Source of the DNA: Paraurantiacibacter namhicola
Lineage (GTDB): Bacteria; Pseudomonadota; Alphaproteobacteria; Sphingomonadales; Sphingomonadaceae
Direction of reading: 5' to 3'
Length of the DNA stretch: 64,000 nt
Assembly (NCBI RefSeq): GCF_001687545.1
Contig: NZ_CP016545.1
Location: 977,001 to 1,041,000 of the forward strand
Below the pieces are notes generated by a model. That model was not told the DNA's origin and did not search any database. It saw only the letters and a program-made list of their open reading frames with translations. Positions 1 to 10,996 of this stretch are shown piece by piece. Positions within the stretch are counted from its first letter, which is position 1; every line of letters begins with the position of its first letter. The translations under genes were made by a program, and so were the position numbers.

Positions 1-1264
1 ACGCGGCCATCTTGCAGGGGTCTTTGACCAGCTCGCCGGGAGCGGGAAGCTTGTCTGCCAGGAGATCCTGCAGGAAGGTCGATCCGCGCGCTGCCTGCAG
101 CACGTAGATGCCGAAATTGTGCGAGCGCTTGTCCTCGCTCCAGGGATATTGCCCGCGCGTGAAATCATAGGTGCGGACCTCGACCTCGCGGTCCTTCAGG
201 CCCTTGTCGGAAGCCACGCGGCAGGCATCTGTCCACCTGGCGCCGAGACAGGAATAGCCGGTGCGCTGGCAGCCGACGAAACCCTTGTTCAGCGCGGCAT
301 CGTCGGGCTGAATGGACAGCAAGATCTGCGATCCTTTCTCCAGCCAGCCGGCGCCGGGGAACACGATCTCACCCTTGCCCCGGTCGATGATGCCGGTGAA
401 GGTTGCAGGGGCCGTGGCGGCAGCCATGATGCCGACGCGAAGGTCCTTGAGCTGCGGGATGCGGTAATCGCCCGTGGTCGCCTGCCGCTGCTGTTCGAAG
501 CGGGCGTAATCGGCGTTCTTTTCCGGGTTCTGGAGAAGGTCCAGCACCGCCACAGGATCCCCGAAGGTCGCGCCCAGCACGAAGGCGCCGGAACTGTGCG
601 CCAGGATGCGGACCTTCGTCTTGTCCGCCAGGGGCAGGGCGTTGAAAAAGGGGCGCATGGCAAAGCCCACTAGCGGGCCGGTCGCCTGCGCGCGGCCCCA
701 GCAACCAAGGCCCACCGCATTGCTGGCGCAGCCGTCCCAGTACACCTCCACGAAATGCACGTCGCGCGGGTCGGCCATCCGGTCCATCACGGCCAGCTTC
801 ACCCGGTCGTAGCTGGGCGAAATCTCCGGCTCCACATTGTTGAAGCCGTGCACGATGACGAAGATGGTGGAGGGCATCTTGCGCCCCTGCGCGGCATATT
901 GCGCGGCGATGCCCTTTGCGGCCGCCTGCCACTGCGCGGCCTGCTCTTCGCGCCAGAGCGCATCGTCGGGCGCGGCGCGGCAAAGGCGGCCGGCGAGTGA
1001 AGCGTCCGGTTCGGACGGGCATGGACCCTTGGCGGTATCGGCGAAAGCGGCCTGCAGGCTGCCATCATAATCGCCCAGCTTGAAGCCGCCCTTCGGTATG
1101 CCGCTGGCGGGATACAGGTCGCCGCGCGCGTCGACGAACAGGCGGGTGGTGTTGGCATAGCCTTCCAGGAAGGCGGGCTTGGCATATTCCACATGCCGCG
1201 GCAGGCCGCAGGCGGACACGAATACGGCCAGTATCAGGCAAAGCGGACGGAGGAGGGAGCCCAT
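1..1264 (-). CDS. Secreted alpha/beta-hydrolase-like lipoprotein (partial, C-terminus beyond the left edge)
   Basis: One open frame runs leftward from ATG at 1264 to the window edge without a stop, so about 421 residues are visible and the C-terminus is missing. The N-terminus has a short hydrophobic segment ending in VSAC, a lipobox, which suggests an outer-membrane or periplasmic lipoprotein. A strand followed by VHGFNN and later RILAHSSGAF resembles the oxyanion region and nucleophile elbow (A-x-S-x-G form of G-x-S-x-G) of alpha/beta hydrolases. The Ser in AHSSGA is the likely nucleophile. The substrate cannot be told. Several shorter open frames on both strands here are shadows of this gene. 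Confidence 0.7.
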   Translation of the reverse strand, partial: MGSLLRPLCLILAVFVSACGLPRHVEYAKPAFLEGYANTTRLFVDARGDLYPASGIPKGGFKLGDYDGSLQAAFADTAKGPCPSEPDASLAGRLCRAAPDDALWREEQAAQWQAAAKGIAAQYAAQGRKMPSTIFVIVHGFNNVEPEISPSYDRVKLAVMDRMADPRDVHFVEVYWDGCASNAVGLGCWGRAQATGPLVGFAMRPFFNALPLADKTKVRILAHSSGAFVLGATFGDPVAVLDLLQNPEKNADYARFEQQRQATTGDYRIPQLKDLRVGIMAAATAPATFTGIIDRGKGEIVFPGAGWLEKGSQILLSIQPDDAALNKGFVGCQRTGYSCLGARWTDACRVASDKGLKDREVEVRTYDFTRGQYPWSEDKRSHNFGIYVLQAARGSTFLQDLLADKLPAPGELVKDPCKMAA

Positions 1265-1333
1265 GCCCCGCACGCTATCGCCGGGACGGGCGCAAGTCTA
1301 CGCCCGCCCCGGGATTTGGGCCCCCCAAGCCAC

Positions 1334-4300
1334 TCAGAAACCGAAGGCAACCCCCACGCGCCCGCCATCGCTGTCCTTGGCGGTGGAGCCGGCATAGCCG
1401 CCGCTGACGTAGAGGCGCGGTGTCACCCGCACAACGACGCTGGCGGAATAGCCCTGCTCCCCGCGATAGGTGGCGGCGTTGAGGTTGAAGGACACGGTGC
1501 TGTCCGGCACGATCATCGTCCCGCCGAACGCCATGGAGGCGGCGATACCGGCGTTGTTGCGTTTCTCCATGCTGTCCAGCCGGAACTCGATCCCGGCGAC
1601 CTTGGCATCGAGCACATTCACCCGGTCCTCGACAGCCGTGACGCGGTTGCCCAGCGCCAGGAACTGCTGGTCCGTCACCGCCTGGATGTGCAGCATGCCC
1701 ATGGCGATCTGGCGCACGGAGGAGGTGGTAGCCACGCTCTGGCGGCCCAGCGTGCCATTCGCGTCCACCGTCACAACGTCCACCGGCCCCACCTGCGCGG
1801 CGGTGCTGGAGTCGATATCGGCGACGACCACGCTGGTCCCGTCGCTGCCCAGCATTACCTGGTTGGCCGCCGTTGTGGCAGCGCCGGAGCCGACGGCGGT
1901 GGAGTTGGAGAAGTTGGCAGTCGCATCCTGGCCGATGGCGGTGGCACCCGGCGCGCTGGCCGCAGCGGACTGGCCAATCGCCGTGGCGTTGGCGCCGATG
2001 GAGGAACTGCCGACACCGATGGAGACCGAGTTTTGCCCCGATGCGGTCGACTGCGCGCCAAATGCGATGGAGCTGTTGCCGCTGGCGGTGGAGCCCTGGC
2101 CCATGGCCGTGGCAAAGGTGCCGGTGGCCGAGGCATCCTCGCCGATGGCGGCATTGCCGCCCTGCGTGGCCTGCGCGCCATTGCCGATGGCGACCGCCTT
2201 GAAGCCGGAGGCATTGCTGCCCGCGCCCAGCGCCGTGGAGGCAAAGCCGCCTGCGCTCGCGCCGTCTCCGATCACCACGGTCGAACCGTTGGTTGCCGCG
2301 ACATTCCGCCCGATGGCGACCGCACCGATCCCCAGCGCCTGCGCGCCGAAACCGATGGCCGTGCCGCCCGCGCCCGTGACGTAGCTGTCCGTGCCGATGG
2401 CTGTGCCTTCGTCCGCCCGGACCCATGCCCGCGCACCGATGGCGACGGAGCCTGCGGTGTCGGCCTTGGCCGCTTCGCCCAATGCGATGGCATCGTCCCC
2501 CGTAGCGCTGGCCGCCGTGCCGGTGGAATTGGCGGCGAGGTAAGGCGATGCCGTGCCGCCACCACCCGAAACACCCGCAATGGCAGCATTGAGCTGCGCC
2601 ACGGTTACTGCGTCATTGGCATCGATCCCGGCATCGAGATTGGTGATGCGGCGGCGCAGCGATGCGCTGCCGACCGACACCGTATCGTCCGCATCGGCAA
2701 CGGAGCCGGTACCCAGTGCAACGGAATTGAAGGCCGTCGCCTCGCTGCCAGAGCCAAGCGCAACCGCGCCCACGCCGGTCGCGCTGGCGGGGCTGGGATC
2801 GAAACCCATTACCGTATCCAGGAAGGGGTTGCCGGCGCTGGCGAGTGCCGCGTTCAGCTGGCCCACGGTAACGGCATCGGTATCGTCGATCCCGTCGCTG
2901 ATATTTGTGAGGCGGCGCGTGATCGCCGTAACGTCGTCACTTGGATCGCCCGGCGTGCCATTGTCGCTGAAGGCGCGGCCGAAGGAGACGGTGTTTTCCT
3001 GGTCTGCGACGGAGTTGCTTCCCACTGCAACCGAACTGCTTCCCGTTGCCGACGCACCGGCCCCTAGCGCTGTAGCCCGGAAGCCGGCGGATGCAGACGA
3101 GCCAATGGCTACGCCGTCACCTGCGAACACATTGGCATTACTGCCAAGAGCGATTCCGCCATCAGCTCCGCTATTCGTCGAAGCACCGCGGCCTATGGCG
3201 ATAGAATTCTCTCTGGTTGCGTTTGCATCGTCGCCGATGGCGATCGAGCTTCGCCCAGTCGCGTCACTGGCTCTTCCGACTGCAACGCTGCCACTTTGTA
3301 TCGCACGCGCGATAGTGCCAACTGCGACGCTGCCGACGCCGGTAGCGAAAGCGTTGGATCCATAAGCGGAAGCCTGGGAGCCGGCCCGGCTCGAGTTGCC
3401 AATGGCCACTCCGAAATCTGCGACGACGGTGGCATCCTGTCCCACGGCGATCGAACGGGAAAAGGCGGCGCTCGCGCGCTGACCAATTGCTATCGAAACC
3501 GCGCCGCTTGCGGTGGCATCTTCCCCAAGCGCAGTCGCGCCAAGGCTTGTTGCGGAGGCACCATCGCCAATGGCGATTGTCGAACTATTGGACGAGATCG
3601 ACGCGACACCAATTGCGATGGCACGTTCGCCGGAAGCCGAGGCGCCATTGGCGAATGCATCGCCGCCGCCAAGAGCAACCGAGTATCTGCCCGCAGCATT
3701 GGACAAAGCCCCGAGCGCCGTTGATCCAATTCCGCCAGCTTCGCTGGAGCTTCCCAAGGCAACGGCATTCAGGCCATCTGCAAAGCTGGAACTTCCCAAG
3801 GCAACGGCGTTAATGTTATCGGCAAAAGCTGCCCAGCCCACCGCGATCGCTTCGGCGCCGTCCGCCCTAGCAGCGCCCCCCAGCGCCGTAGAACGCGCCC
3901 GTTCGGCAGACGCGCCGAACCCAAAGGCACTGGCGCTTTCCGCAATAGCCTGAGAGCGCGCACCTACCGCGGTGGCGAAATTATTCCCGGTGCCAGAGCT
4001 GATGCCAGCAATTGCGAGGTGCCCGATCGCGGTAGACTCCGTTCCAGTGGCTGCCGTACCTGAGCCAAATACCGATGCGCCGTCGCCGTTCGCATGTGCA
4101 TTTGTCGCAGTGCCATCAGCCAAAACGACGGTGCCGCCGACTGCCGTCGCTCCCTCGCCACCTGCAGCTGCGGACAAGCCTACGGCGGTGGCACTGTATC
4201 CAGCCGTAAAGGTATATGACCCCACGGCAGTGGCTCCGTCTGACAGCGCCCGAGCAAGAAAGCCTAATGCGACGCTCGATGTCCCGGTGGCCTTCGATTG

Positions 4301-4528
4301 CGGCCCGATGGCCACGGCCTGCATGCCACTGGCGGTGGCGTTACTCCCGCAGGCCAAGCGATCGTCCACCCCACTCGAATCAGCCCCCCCGTCGTTGTCC
4401 GTGCCGGCATCGACCACACCGTCATTGTCCCGGTCCAGCAGGCAGTCTTCTGCGGCGGCCGGCTGGTGGAAACCCAGCGCCACGCAGCCCGCGGCGGTGG
4501 AAAGGAGGATTCGGTTCAAGCTGCTCAT
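1334..4528 (-). CDS. YadA-type trimeric autotransporter adhesin
   Basis: This is a surface adhesin of the trimeric autotransporter (type Vc) family, about 1064 residues from the chosen ATG, which follows a GGGGAAG ribosome site. Residues 1-26 are a signal peptide ending in PAAA. An acidic stretch with DRDNDGVVD (calcium-binding-like) follows. Most of the protein is a left-handed beta-roll head built from dozens of repeats of the S-x-A-x-G type such as SVALG, TAVGS and AIAIG. Two neck modules carrying DAVTVGQLNAAL and DAVTVAQLNAAI divide the head. The last ~70 residues are a four-strand YadA anchor ending in Phe. It stands alone, divergent from a LuxR regulator that may control it. The ligand is unknown. 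Confidence 0.93.
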   Translation of the reverse strand: MSSLNRILLSTAAGCVALGFHQPAAAEDCLLDRDNDGVVDAGTDNDGGADSSGVDDRLACGSNATASGMQAVAIGPQSKATGTSSVALGFLARALSDGATAVGSYTFTAGYSATAVGLSAAAGGEGATAVGGTVVLADGTATNAHANGDGASVFGSGTAATGTESTAIGHLAIAGISSGTGNNFATAVGARSQAIAESASAFGFGASAERARSTALGGAARADGAEAIAVGWAAFADNINAVALGSSSFADGLNAVALGSSSEAGGIGSTALGALSNAAGRYSVALGGGDAFANGASASGERAIAIGVASISSNSSTIAIGDGASATSLGATALGEDATASGAVSIAIGQRASAAFSRSIAVGQDATVVADFGVAIGNSSRAGSQASAYGSNAFATGVGSVAVGTIARAIQSGSVAVGRASDATGRSSIAIGDDANATRENSIAIGRGASTNSGADGGIALGSNANVFAGDGVAIGSSASAGFRATALGAGASATGSSSVAVGSNSVADQENTVSFGRAFSDNGTPGDPSDDVTAITRRLTNISDGIDDTDAVTVGQLNAALASAGNPFLDTVMGFDPSPASATGVGAVALGSGSEATAFNSVALGTGSVADADDTVSVGSASLRRRITNLDAGIDANDAVTVAQLNAAIAGVSGGGGTASPYLAANSTGTAASATGDDAIALGEAAKADTAGSVAIGARAWVRADEGTAIGTDSYVTGAGGTAIGFGAQALGIGAVAIGRNVAATNGSTVVIGDGASAGGFASTALGAGSNASGFKAVAIGNGAQATQGGNAAIGEDASATGTFATAMGQGSTASGNSSIAFGAQSTASGQNSVSIGVGSSSIGANATAIGQSAAASAPGATAIGQDATANFSNSTAVGSGAATTAANQVMLGSDGTSVVVADIDSSTAAQVGPVDVVTVDANGTLGRQSVATTSSVRQIAMGMLHIQAVTDQQFLALGNRVTAVEDRVNVLDAKVAGIEFRLDSMEKRNNAGIAASMAFGGTMIVPDSTVSFNLNAATYRGEQGYSASVVVRVTPRLYVSGGYAGSTAKDSDGGRVGVAFGF

Positions 4529-4641
4529 GGTCTTCCCCTGGATTGCTATGATGCGCGGTGCAGGGGAGCGTCCGCTTTCCATGGGGACCGTGCGCCTGCG
4601 TACGCCACGCGCGATCCTCTGCCGATACGCGGTCTTGCCCA

Positions 4642-4659
4642 ATACCCGATTATGGGTAT
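4642..4659. promoter_or_regulatory. Palindromic operator candidate between adhesin and LuxR gene
   Basis: A perfect inverted repeat ATACCC-(6 nt)-GGGTAT lies in the divergent intergenic region, about 33 bp before the LuxR-type gene start and about 110 bp before the adhesin start. The size and symmetry fit a dimeric helix-turn-helix binding site. Its use by the neighbouring LuxR protein is an inference. Confidence 0.45.
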
Positions 4660-4692
4660 CTTTCAGGTTTCAAGGGGTTGGGGCCGCAACAG

Positions 4693-5415
4693 ATGACATC
4701 AATACGCAAGGCGCGTAGCCGTTCGGACCTGGACTGGGTCGTGTCCTCTCCCACGGCGGCGACGCTGTGGCGCAGGATCGAACAGGCGGCGGCGGACCTT
4801 GGCTTCCCGCTGTATATCTATGTCTTCGTGCGGCGCGACGGCACCCGCTTCCACCACACGAACATCCCCGCGCGCTATTATGCCGGGCCGGAGCATGATC
4901 CCTTCCTGGTCTATTGCTGCAACAACCTTGGCCACACGCTGACCGGGGCGGAGTTCCTGCCCGATTACCGATACCTTTCGGAAGGGGAGCAGGCCTTCAT
5001 CCAGCAGGCGCGCGGCAGCGGGATGCGCAGCGGCATCGGCATACCCGTGCGCACGCGCAGCAACCCGGAATATGGCGGCTTCAATTTCGGCACGCACCTG
5101 CCGCGCGCCGAATTCGAGGCCGGGCCGCTGAAACAGCTGGAGACGCTGCGTACCCTATGCCTCGCCGCCCAGCAGCGGATCGAAGAGCTGGGCGTGGTGG
5201 CAGAGGCGCCGGACCAACAGCACGCGCTGGCCATGGGCTCGCTCACCCCGCGGGAGCGCGAGATCTTCGACCTGCTCGCCATCGGCCTGCCGCGCGCGGA
5301 CATGGCGGACCGGGCGGGCATATCGCCGCACACCGCCTCCACCCATATCAAGCGCATCTATCGCAAGCTGGGCGTACGCTCCCGCGCGGAGGCGATGACG
5401 CTGCGCATGCAATAG
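4693..5415 (+). CDS. LuxR-family transcriptional regulator with autoinducer-binding-like domain
   Basis: The protein has 240 residues from ATG at 4693. Its N-terminal ~165 residues resemble the autoinducer-binding domain of quorum-sensing LuxR proteins (aromatic-rich LYIYVFVRRDG, a YYAGPEHDPF stretch, and GIGIPVRT near the end of the domain). The C-terminal ~60 residues are a GerE/LuxR helix-turn-helix with LTPREREIFDLLA, SPHTASTHIKRIYRKLGV and RAEAM. No luxI-type synthase is visible nearby, so it would be a solo LuxR. It is divergent from the trimeric adhesin and a palindrome lies between them, so it may regulate adhesion. A longer frame upstream reaches 4558 but has no better start. Confidence 0.88.
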   Translation: MTSIRKARSRSDLDWVVSSPTAATLWRRIEQAAADLGFPLYIYVFVRRDGTRFHHTNIPARYYAGPEHDPFLVYCCNNLGHTLTGAEFLPDYRYLSEGEQAFIQQARGSGMRSGIGIPVRTRSNPEYGGFNFGTHLPRAEFEAGPLKQLETLRTLCLAAQQRIEELGVVAEAPDQQHALAMGSLTPREREIFDLLAIGLPRADMADRAGISPHTASTHIKRIYRKLGVRSRAEAMTLRMQ

Positions 5416-5428
5416 GGCGCGGTTCCGC

Positions 5429-7027
5429 TCAGGGCGTGTAGTAAGTCGGCGAGCCCGGACCCACCGGCAGGCCGATGATGAAGGTCCATAGGTAGAAGAA
5501 CAGGCTCCACGCTGTGATGAAGAAGATGGTGTAAGGCAGCATCATCGCTATCAGCGTGCCCACGCCCAGATCCTTCTGATACCGCGTCGCCCATGCCAGG
5601 ATCAGCCCGAAATAGCTCATCATCGGGGTGATGATATTGGTTGTGCTATCGCCGATCCGGTAAGCCGCCTGGATGGCTTCCGGCGCGTAGCCGATCAGCA
5701 TCAGCATGGGCACGAAGATGGGCGCGGTCACCGCCCATTGCGCCGATGCGCTGCCCAGCGACAGGTTGATCAGCGCGCACAGCAGGATGAAAAGGAAGAA
5801 CACCATCGGCCCGGTCAGCCCGGTGCTGACCAAGAAATTGGCGCCCGATACGGCGGTGATCGCGCCCAGATTCGTCCAACCGAAGAAGGCCACGAACTGC
5901 GCGGCAAAGAACACCAGCACGATGTACAGGCCCAGCGAGCTGAGCGCGGCGGCCATGGCGTCGATCACGTCGCGGTCCGTCTTCATCGTGCCGGTCGCGC
6001 GGCCATAGGCGTAACCGATGGAAACAAAGAAGATCAGTATCCACACCACGAAGCCATCGAAGAAGGGGCTGTCCATCCGGTCGCCCGACTCTGCATTGCG
6101 CAGCACGCCCCATTCCGGCCACAGCGTCAGTGCCATCAGGGCGAGCACGCCCAGCAGCGCCAGGCCCGCCCAGCGCAGGCCCTTGCGCTCCTTGTCGGTC
6201 AGCTGCTGCATCATCCCTTCGTCAAGGATGGTCGGGTCTGCCTTGGAGGCATCGTATTCGCCCAATTTGGGCTCCACAATATAGATGCTGACGGCAGAAC
6301 CGATGGCCGCGATCAGGAAGGTGGAAGCGAACATGAAATACCAGTTCGCCGTGGCCAGTACGGTGTAATCGGGATCGATCAGCTGGGCGGCCTCCTGCGT
6401 GATACCCGCCAGCAGCGGGTCGATCGTGCCGATCAGCAGGTTCGCGCTGTATCCGCCGGACACCCCGGCAAAGGCGGCTGCCATGCCCGCCAGCGGGTGG
6501 CGGCCCAGCGCGTAGTAGATTGCGCCGCCCAGCGGGATCAGCACGACATAGCCCACCTCGCTGGCGGTGTTGGAGATGATTCCGGCGAACACGATGGCCA
6601 CCGTCACCAGCTTGGGCGGGGCGCCCATCACCATGCTGCGCACGGCCGCGGAGAGCAGGCCGGATTTCTCCGCCACGCCCACGCCCAGCATCGCCACCAG
6701 CACCACGCCCAGCGGCGCAAAGCCGGTGAAATTGTCGACCAGGCCGGTGAAGATGCGGCGCAGCCCGTCGCCGTCCATCAGGCTGACCGCGCGGATCATC
6801 CCGTCCTCCGCCACGCCCTTCGCGCCTGCGGGCCGCGGGTCCTCCACCGCGATGCCGAAATAACCCAGCACGCCGGACAGCAGCACGATGCCGATGGCCA
6901 GCAGCGCGAACAGCGTGACCGGATGCGGCAGCAGATTACCGAGCCATTCGACCCCGTCCAGGAAGCGGGTGAAGGCATTGCGCTTGGCCCGCGCATGCTG
7001 CGCGGTCGTGGTGGGAAATTCGCTCAT
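5429..7027 (-). CDS. AbgT-family transporter (p-aminobenzoyl-glutamate type)
   Basis: This is an inner-membrane protein of 532 residues with about eleven to thirteen hydrophobic segments, the usual length for the AbgT family (pfam AbgT_transporter). Recognisable parts are the N-terminal cytoplasmic FLDGVEWLGNLLPHP, SGGYSANLLIGTIDPLL, and the C-terminal YRIGDSTTNIITPMMSYF. Known family members import p-aminobenzoyl-glutamate or export antifolate sulfonamides. The substrate here is unknown. It is convergent with the LuxR gene and divergent from the SHOCT gene pair. Confidence 0.9.
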   Translation of the reverse strand: MSEFPTTTAQHARAKRNAFTRFLDGVEWLGNLLPHPVTLFALLAIGIVLLSGVLGYFGIAVEDPRPAGAKGVAEDGMIRAVSLMDGDGLRRIFTGLVDNFTGFAPLGVVLVAMLGVGVAEKSGLLSAAVRSMVMGAPPKLVTVAIVFAGIISNTASEVGYVVLIPLGGAIYYALGRHPLAGMAAAFAGVSGGYSANLLIGTIDPLLAGITQEAAQLIDPDYTVLATANWYFMFASTFLIAAIGSAVSIYIVEPKLGEYDASKADPTILDEGMMQQLTDKERKGLRWAGLALLGVLALMALTLWPEWGVLRNAESGDRMDSPFFDGFVVWILIFFVSIGYAYGRATGTMKTDRDVIDAMAAALSSLGLYIVLVFFAAQFVAFFGWTNLGAITAVSGANFLVSTGLTGPMVFFLFILLCALINLSLGSASAQWAVTAPIFVPMLMLIGYAPEAIQAAYRIGDSTTNIITPMMSYFGLILAWATRYQKDLGVGTLIAMMLPYTIFFITAWSLFFYLWTFIIGLPVGPGSPTYYTP

Positions 7028-7112
7028 TCGCAGTCCTCAGCTCGATGTATGGCCCAGGCGAGTAGCCCGAGACCGTACTTATGCGAAGGGCAAACGACAG
7101 CACGCCGTCAAC

Positions 7113-7140
7113 TTGACATTTCGCAATTTCCCGCAAGATT
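7113..7140 (+). promoter_or_regulatory. Possible sigma70-type promoter
   Basis: A TTGACA hexamer at 7113-7118 is followed after 16 bp by AAGATT at 7135-7140. It points toward the SHOCT-domain gene starting at 7204. The -10 match is weak, so the call is tentative. Confidence 0.3.
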
Positions 7141-7203
7141 GACCCCGGCGTACCAGGCAGTGGTCCGGAAGAGCGTTCATATTTCACGGGGGGCATTTTC
7201 ATT

Positions 7204-7557
7204 ATGGTTTTCTATATTCTCATGGGCGTGATCTGCGCTTTCGTCTGCGTGTCGATGGCGCGGTCGAAGAACCGTGAAACGGGATTGTGGGGCGTTCTCG
7301 GATTTTTCTTCGGCATATTCGCCGTGATCATCCTGGCGGTGCTGGAAAAGCGGCCGGTGGAAGGCGCGATGACGTATCAGGGCGCAGCCGGTGGGCAGGC
7401 TTCGCCCGGCTCTTCTACCCCCGCCGCCATGGCCAGTGCGCCGCCTGCAGCCAGCACGGCAGACGAGCTTGCCCAGTGGAAGCGCCTGCTGGACGATGGC
7501 GCGATCGACGAGGACGAATTCCGCGCCAAGAAGGCCGAACTGCTCGCCCGCAGCTGA
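7204..7557 (+). CDS. Small membrane protein with C-terminal SHOCT domain
   Basis: The protein has 117 residues. An N-terminal membrane segment, a basic stretch ARSKNRETG, and a second membrane segment (GVLGFFFGIFAVIILAVL) come first. A low-complexity Ala/Pro/Ser linker follows. The last ~30 residues are a SHOCT domain (ELAQWKRLLDDGAIDEDEF, then KKAELL). SHOCT domains are short oligomerisation modules usually found at protein ends. The next gene, 21 bp downstream, has a SHOCT at its N-terminus, so the pair may interact. The function is unknown. Confidence 0.75.
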   Translation: MVFYILMGVICAFVCVSMARSKNRETGLWGVLGFFFGIFAVIILAVLEKRPVEGAMTYQGAAGGQASPGSSTPAAMASAPPAASTADELAQWKRLLDDGAIDEDEFRAKKAELLARS

Positions 7558-7578
7558 TCGCCTGGACGGTAGGTTTAC

Positions 7579-8079
7579 ATGACGAATTTGGCAGAAGAAC
7601 TTCGCAAGTTGAACGAGCTGCGCGTGAGCGGCGTCCTGAGCGAAGAGGAATTCGCGGAGCAGAAATCGCGTCTGATGGCGAAGGACAAGGTGGTCAGCGG
7701 CAAGGCCGACATGGATGGCTACCCCACGCAGAAGATCGCAAATGCCGTCGCCATGCTGCGCGCGACCGGTCTGGAGGAGCGCGAAATCGCCACCAAGGGG
7801 CACCGCTGGCTCTGGCAGCGCGGCTTTGCGCTTCCGCCGGGGCCCTATGTTGCCCGGGAGAAGGGGCCGTATGCCTTGCTTTGCGCAGGCATGGCGCTGT
7901 TTGCCGGGACTATCGCCTATATGGTCTTCTCGATCATGACCGGCGGCGGCATATCCTTCTGGACCGGCCTTGGTCTTTACCTCGTTTTCTTCGCGGTCTT
8001 CTTCCTGATCCTGCCCGGCAATTTGCAGGCGACCGTGCGCAAGAAGAAGCTGCCCGAATGGGACCAGATCCCCGGCTGA
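7579..8079 (+). CDS. Membrane protein with N-terminal SHOCT domain
   Basis: The protein has 166 residues. The first ~35 (LAEELRKLNELRVSGVLSEE, then FAEQKSRLM) form a SHOCT module. A soluble middle part of unknown family follows, and then two strong membrane helices at about residues 95-150. A basic tail VRKKKLPEW follows the last helix. It is probably co-transcribed with the upstream SHOCT protein, whose domain order is reversed (membrane first, SHOCT last). The function is unknown. Confidence 0.72.
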   Translation: MTNLAEELRKLNELRVSGVLSEEEFAEQKSRLMAKDKVVSGKADMDGYPTQKIANAVAMLRATGLEEREIATKGHRWLWQRGFALPPGPYVAREKGPYALLCAGMALFAGTIAYMVFSIMTGGGISFWTGLGLYLVFFAVFFLILPGNLQATVRKKKLPEWDQIPG

Positions 8080-8198
8080 TCCGTCTCTCCGGTCGCATGG
8101 GGAAGCTCACCCCGCACCGGCGCGCGCTCCCCTCTCTCACCCGCCATCGCCGCGCGACCGGCTGGACCCGCCGCGCAAACCCGCCTACACCCCTGCCA

Positions 8199-8288
8199 TC
8201 CCCGGGGAGCGCGCTTGCGCTGAGAGGTGGGCGTAGCGCCCCACGACCCGTCGAACCTGAACCGATTAGCATCGGCGGAGGGAGTGGG
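8199..8288 (+). promoter_or_regulatory. TPP (thiamin pyrophosphate) riboswitch, THI element
   Basis: The region upstream of thiC contains the two conserved TPP-aptamer blocks: CTGAGAGGTGGG near 8219-8230 and AACCTGAACCGATTAGCAT followed by GGCGGAGGGA near 8254-8283. They have the expected spacing and pairing arms. TPP binding normally lowers thiC expression. The position about 55 nt before the thiC ATG fits translational control, but the mechanism cannot be read from the sequence alone. Confidence 0.95.
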
Positions 8289-8298
8289 CGGTCGCTGA

Positions 8299-10223
<1,925 letters not shown>

Positions 10224-10224
<1 letters not shown>

Positions 10225-10799
10225 TGGTCTTCGGGTTCGGTAAGAAGCGCGGCCCAAGCGCCGCCGATCAACTGGCATCGGGAAAGTGGAAGTGCGCCAG
10301 CTGTGACGAGTGGCATGGCTGGCCCTTCGACCTCGCCGCATACGCGCCCGATCCGTGGCCGCATGAGAAAGCCTATGAGCAGAACAGCGACTTGCGTCTC
10401 GAAGGCGATTTCCTTTCCGAAGACTTCTGCGTGCTTAGCGGCAAGCACTTCATGGTGCGCGCAATCTTGCCCGTGCCAGTGATAGGCGTCTCCGGCGATT
10501 TCGCATTCGGGTGCTGGAGCACATTGAGCGAGACGAATTTTGACAAATATATCGAGGGCTTCGATGCGGGCGAATATGCGGATGCGCCACACTGGACGGG
10601 TTGGCTGATGAACCGCATCGCCGACTTCGTGCCGGGACCGGAGCCGCTAGGAGTGATCGTCCAGCCGCAACCCGGACGCCAGCGCCTTCTTCTCTGGGTG
10701 CAGGACGAAGGGCATCCCCTCGCCATCGCGCAATCCGAAGGCATCACCGCCGAGCGAATGTTGGAGGTGTTTGCTCACTATGGGCACGCACCTGCCTGA
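10224..10799 (+). CDS. DUF2199 domain protein
   Basis: The protein has 191 residues and its start overlaps the thiC stop. Residues ~20-180 fit the DUF2199 family: a zinc-ribbon-like KWKCASCDEWHGWP at the front, then the pattern D-x-C-V near EDFCVLSGKHFMVR, then LPVPVIGV and FGCWSTLSETNF. Family function is unknown. The gene sits between two copies of the thiC 3' end, so it may have arrived by recombination there, or it may be the resident neighbour with a second thiC end added later. Nothing links it to thiamin synthesis. Confidence 0.85.
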
Positions 10800-10808
10800 C
10801 CGGACGGT

Positions 10809-10956
10809 GAAGCAGAACTCGGACAGCTACCTCGCGAGCGAGAACTTGCGTGCCGAGACCTCAGCCGAAGAGGCCGAAGAAGCGGAGAAGGGCATGGAGG
10901 AGATGAGCGAGGTGTACCGGGAGAGGGGCGAGAAGTTGTATTTGCCGGAGGAGTAA
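10809..10956 (+). pseudogene. Truncated second copy of the thiC 3' end
   Basis: The frame reads [20 protein letters not shown] and continues to GEKLYLPEE and a TAA stop, which is clearly the ThiC C-terminus. The rest of thiC is absent. It lacks the C-x2-C-x4-C motif and has no credible start (an upstream ATG at 10771 lies inside the DUF2199 gene). It is about 88 percent identical to the intact 3' end by eye and so is too diverged for a fresh tandem duplication. It looks like the end of a foreign thiC brought in with the reverse transcriptase gene that follows. Confidence 0.88.
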
Positions 10957-10977
10957 TTCGGCAGCTAATTGCGGTTG

Positions 10978-10983
10978 TATAAT
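10978..10983 (+). promoter_or_regulatory. Possible -10 element of the reverse transcriptase gene
   Basis: A perfect TATAAT lies in a short AT-rich pocket 42 bp before the RT start codon. No clear -35 hexamer is present at the right distance. If used, transcription would start near 10990 and give a leader of only ~36 nt. Confidence 0.45.
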
Positions 10984-10996
10984 TCGTGAGCTGTTG

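Noticed and set aside
1193-3067. Long plus-strand frame over the adhesin gene
   Set aside because: It lies antisense to the repeat-rich YadA-type adhesin and has no recognisable domain. The adhesin has signal, head, neck and anchor.
5738-7231. 497-codon plus-strand frame over the AbgT gene
   Set aside because: Low-complexity Gln/His/Arg-rich shadow of the transporter. It also runs across the intergenic region.
10771-10956. Independent 61-residue gene downstream of DUF2199
   Set aside because: The start lies inside the DUF2199 gene. The conserved part is only the ThiC C-terminus, so it is called a remnant.
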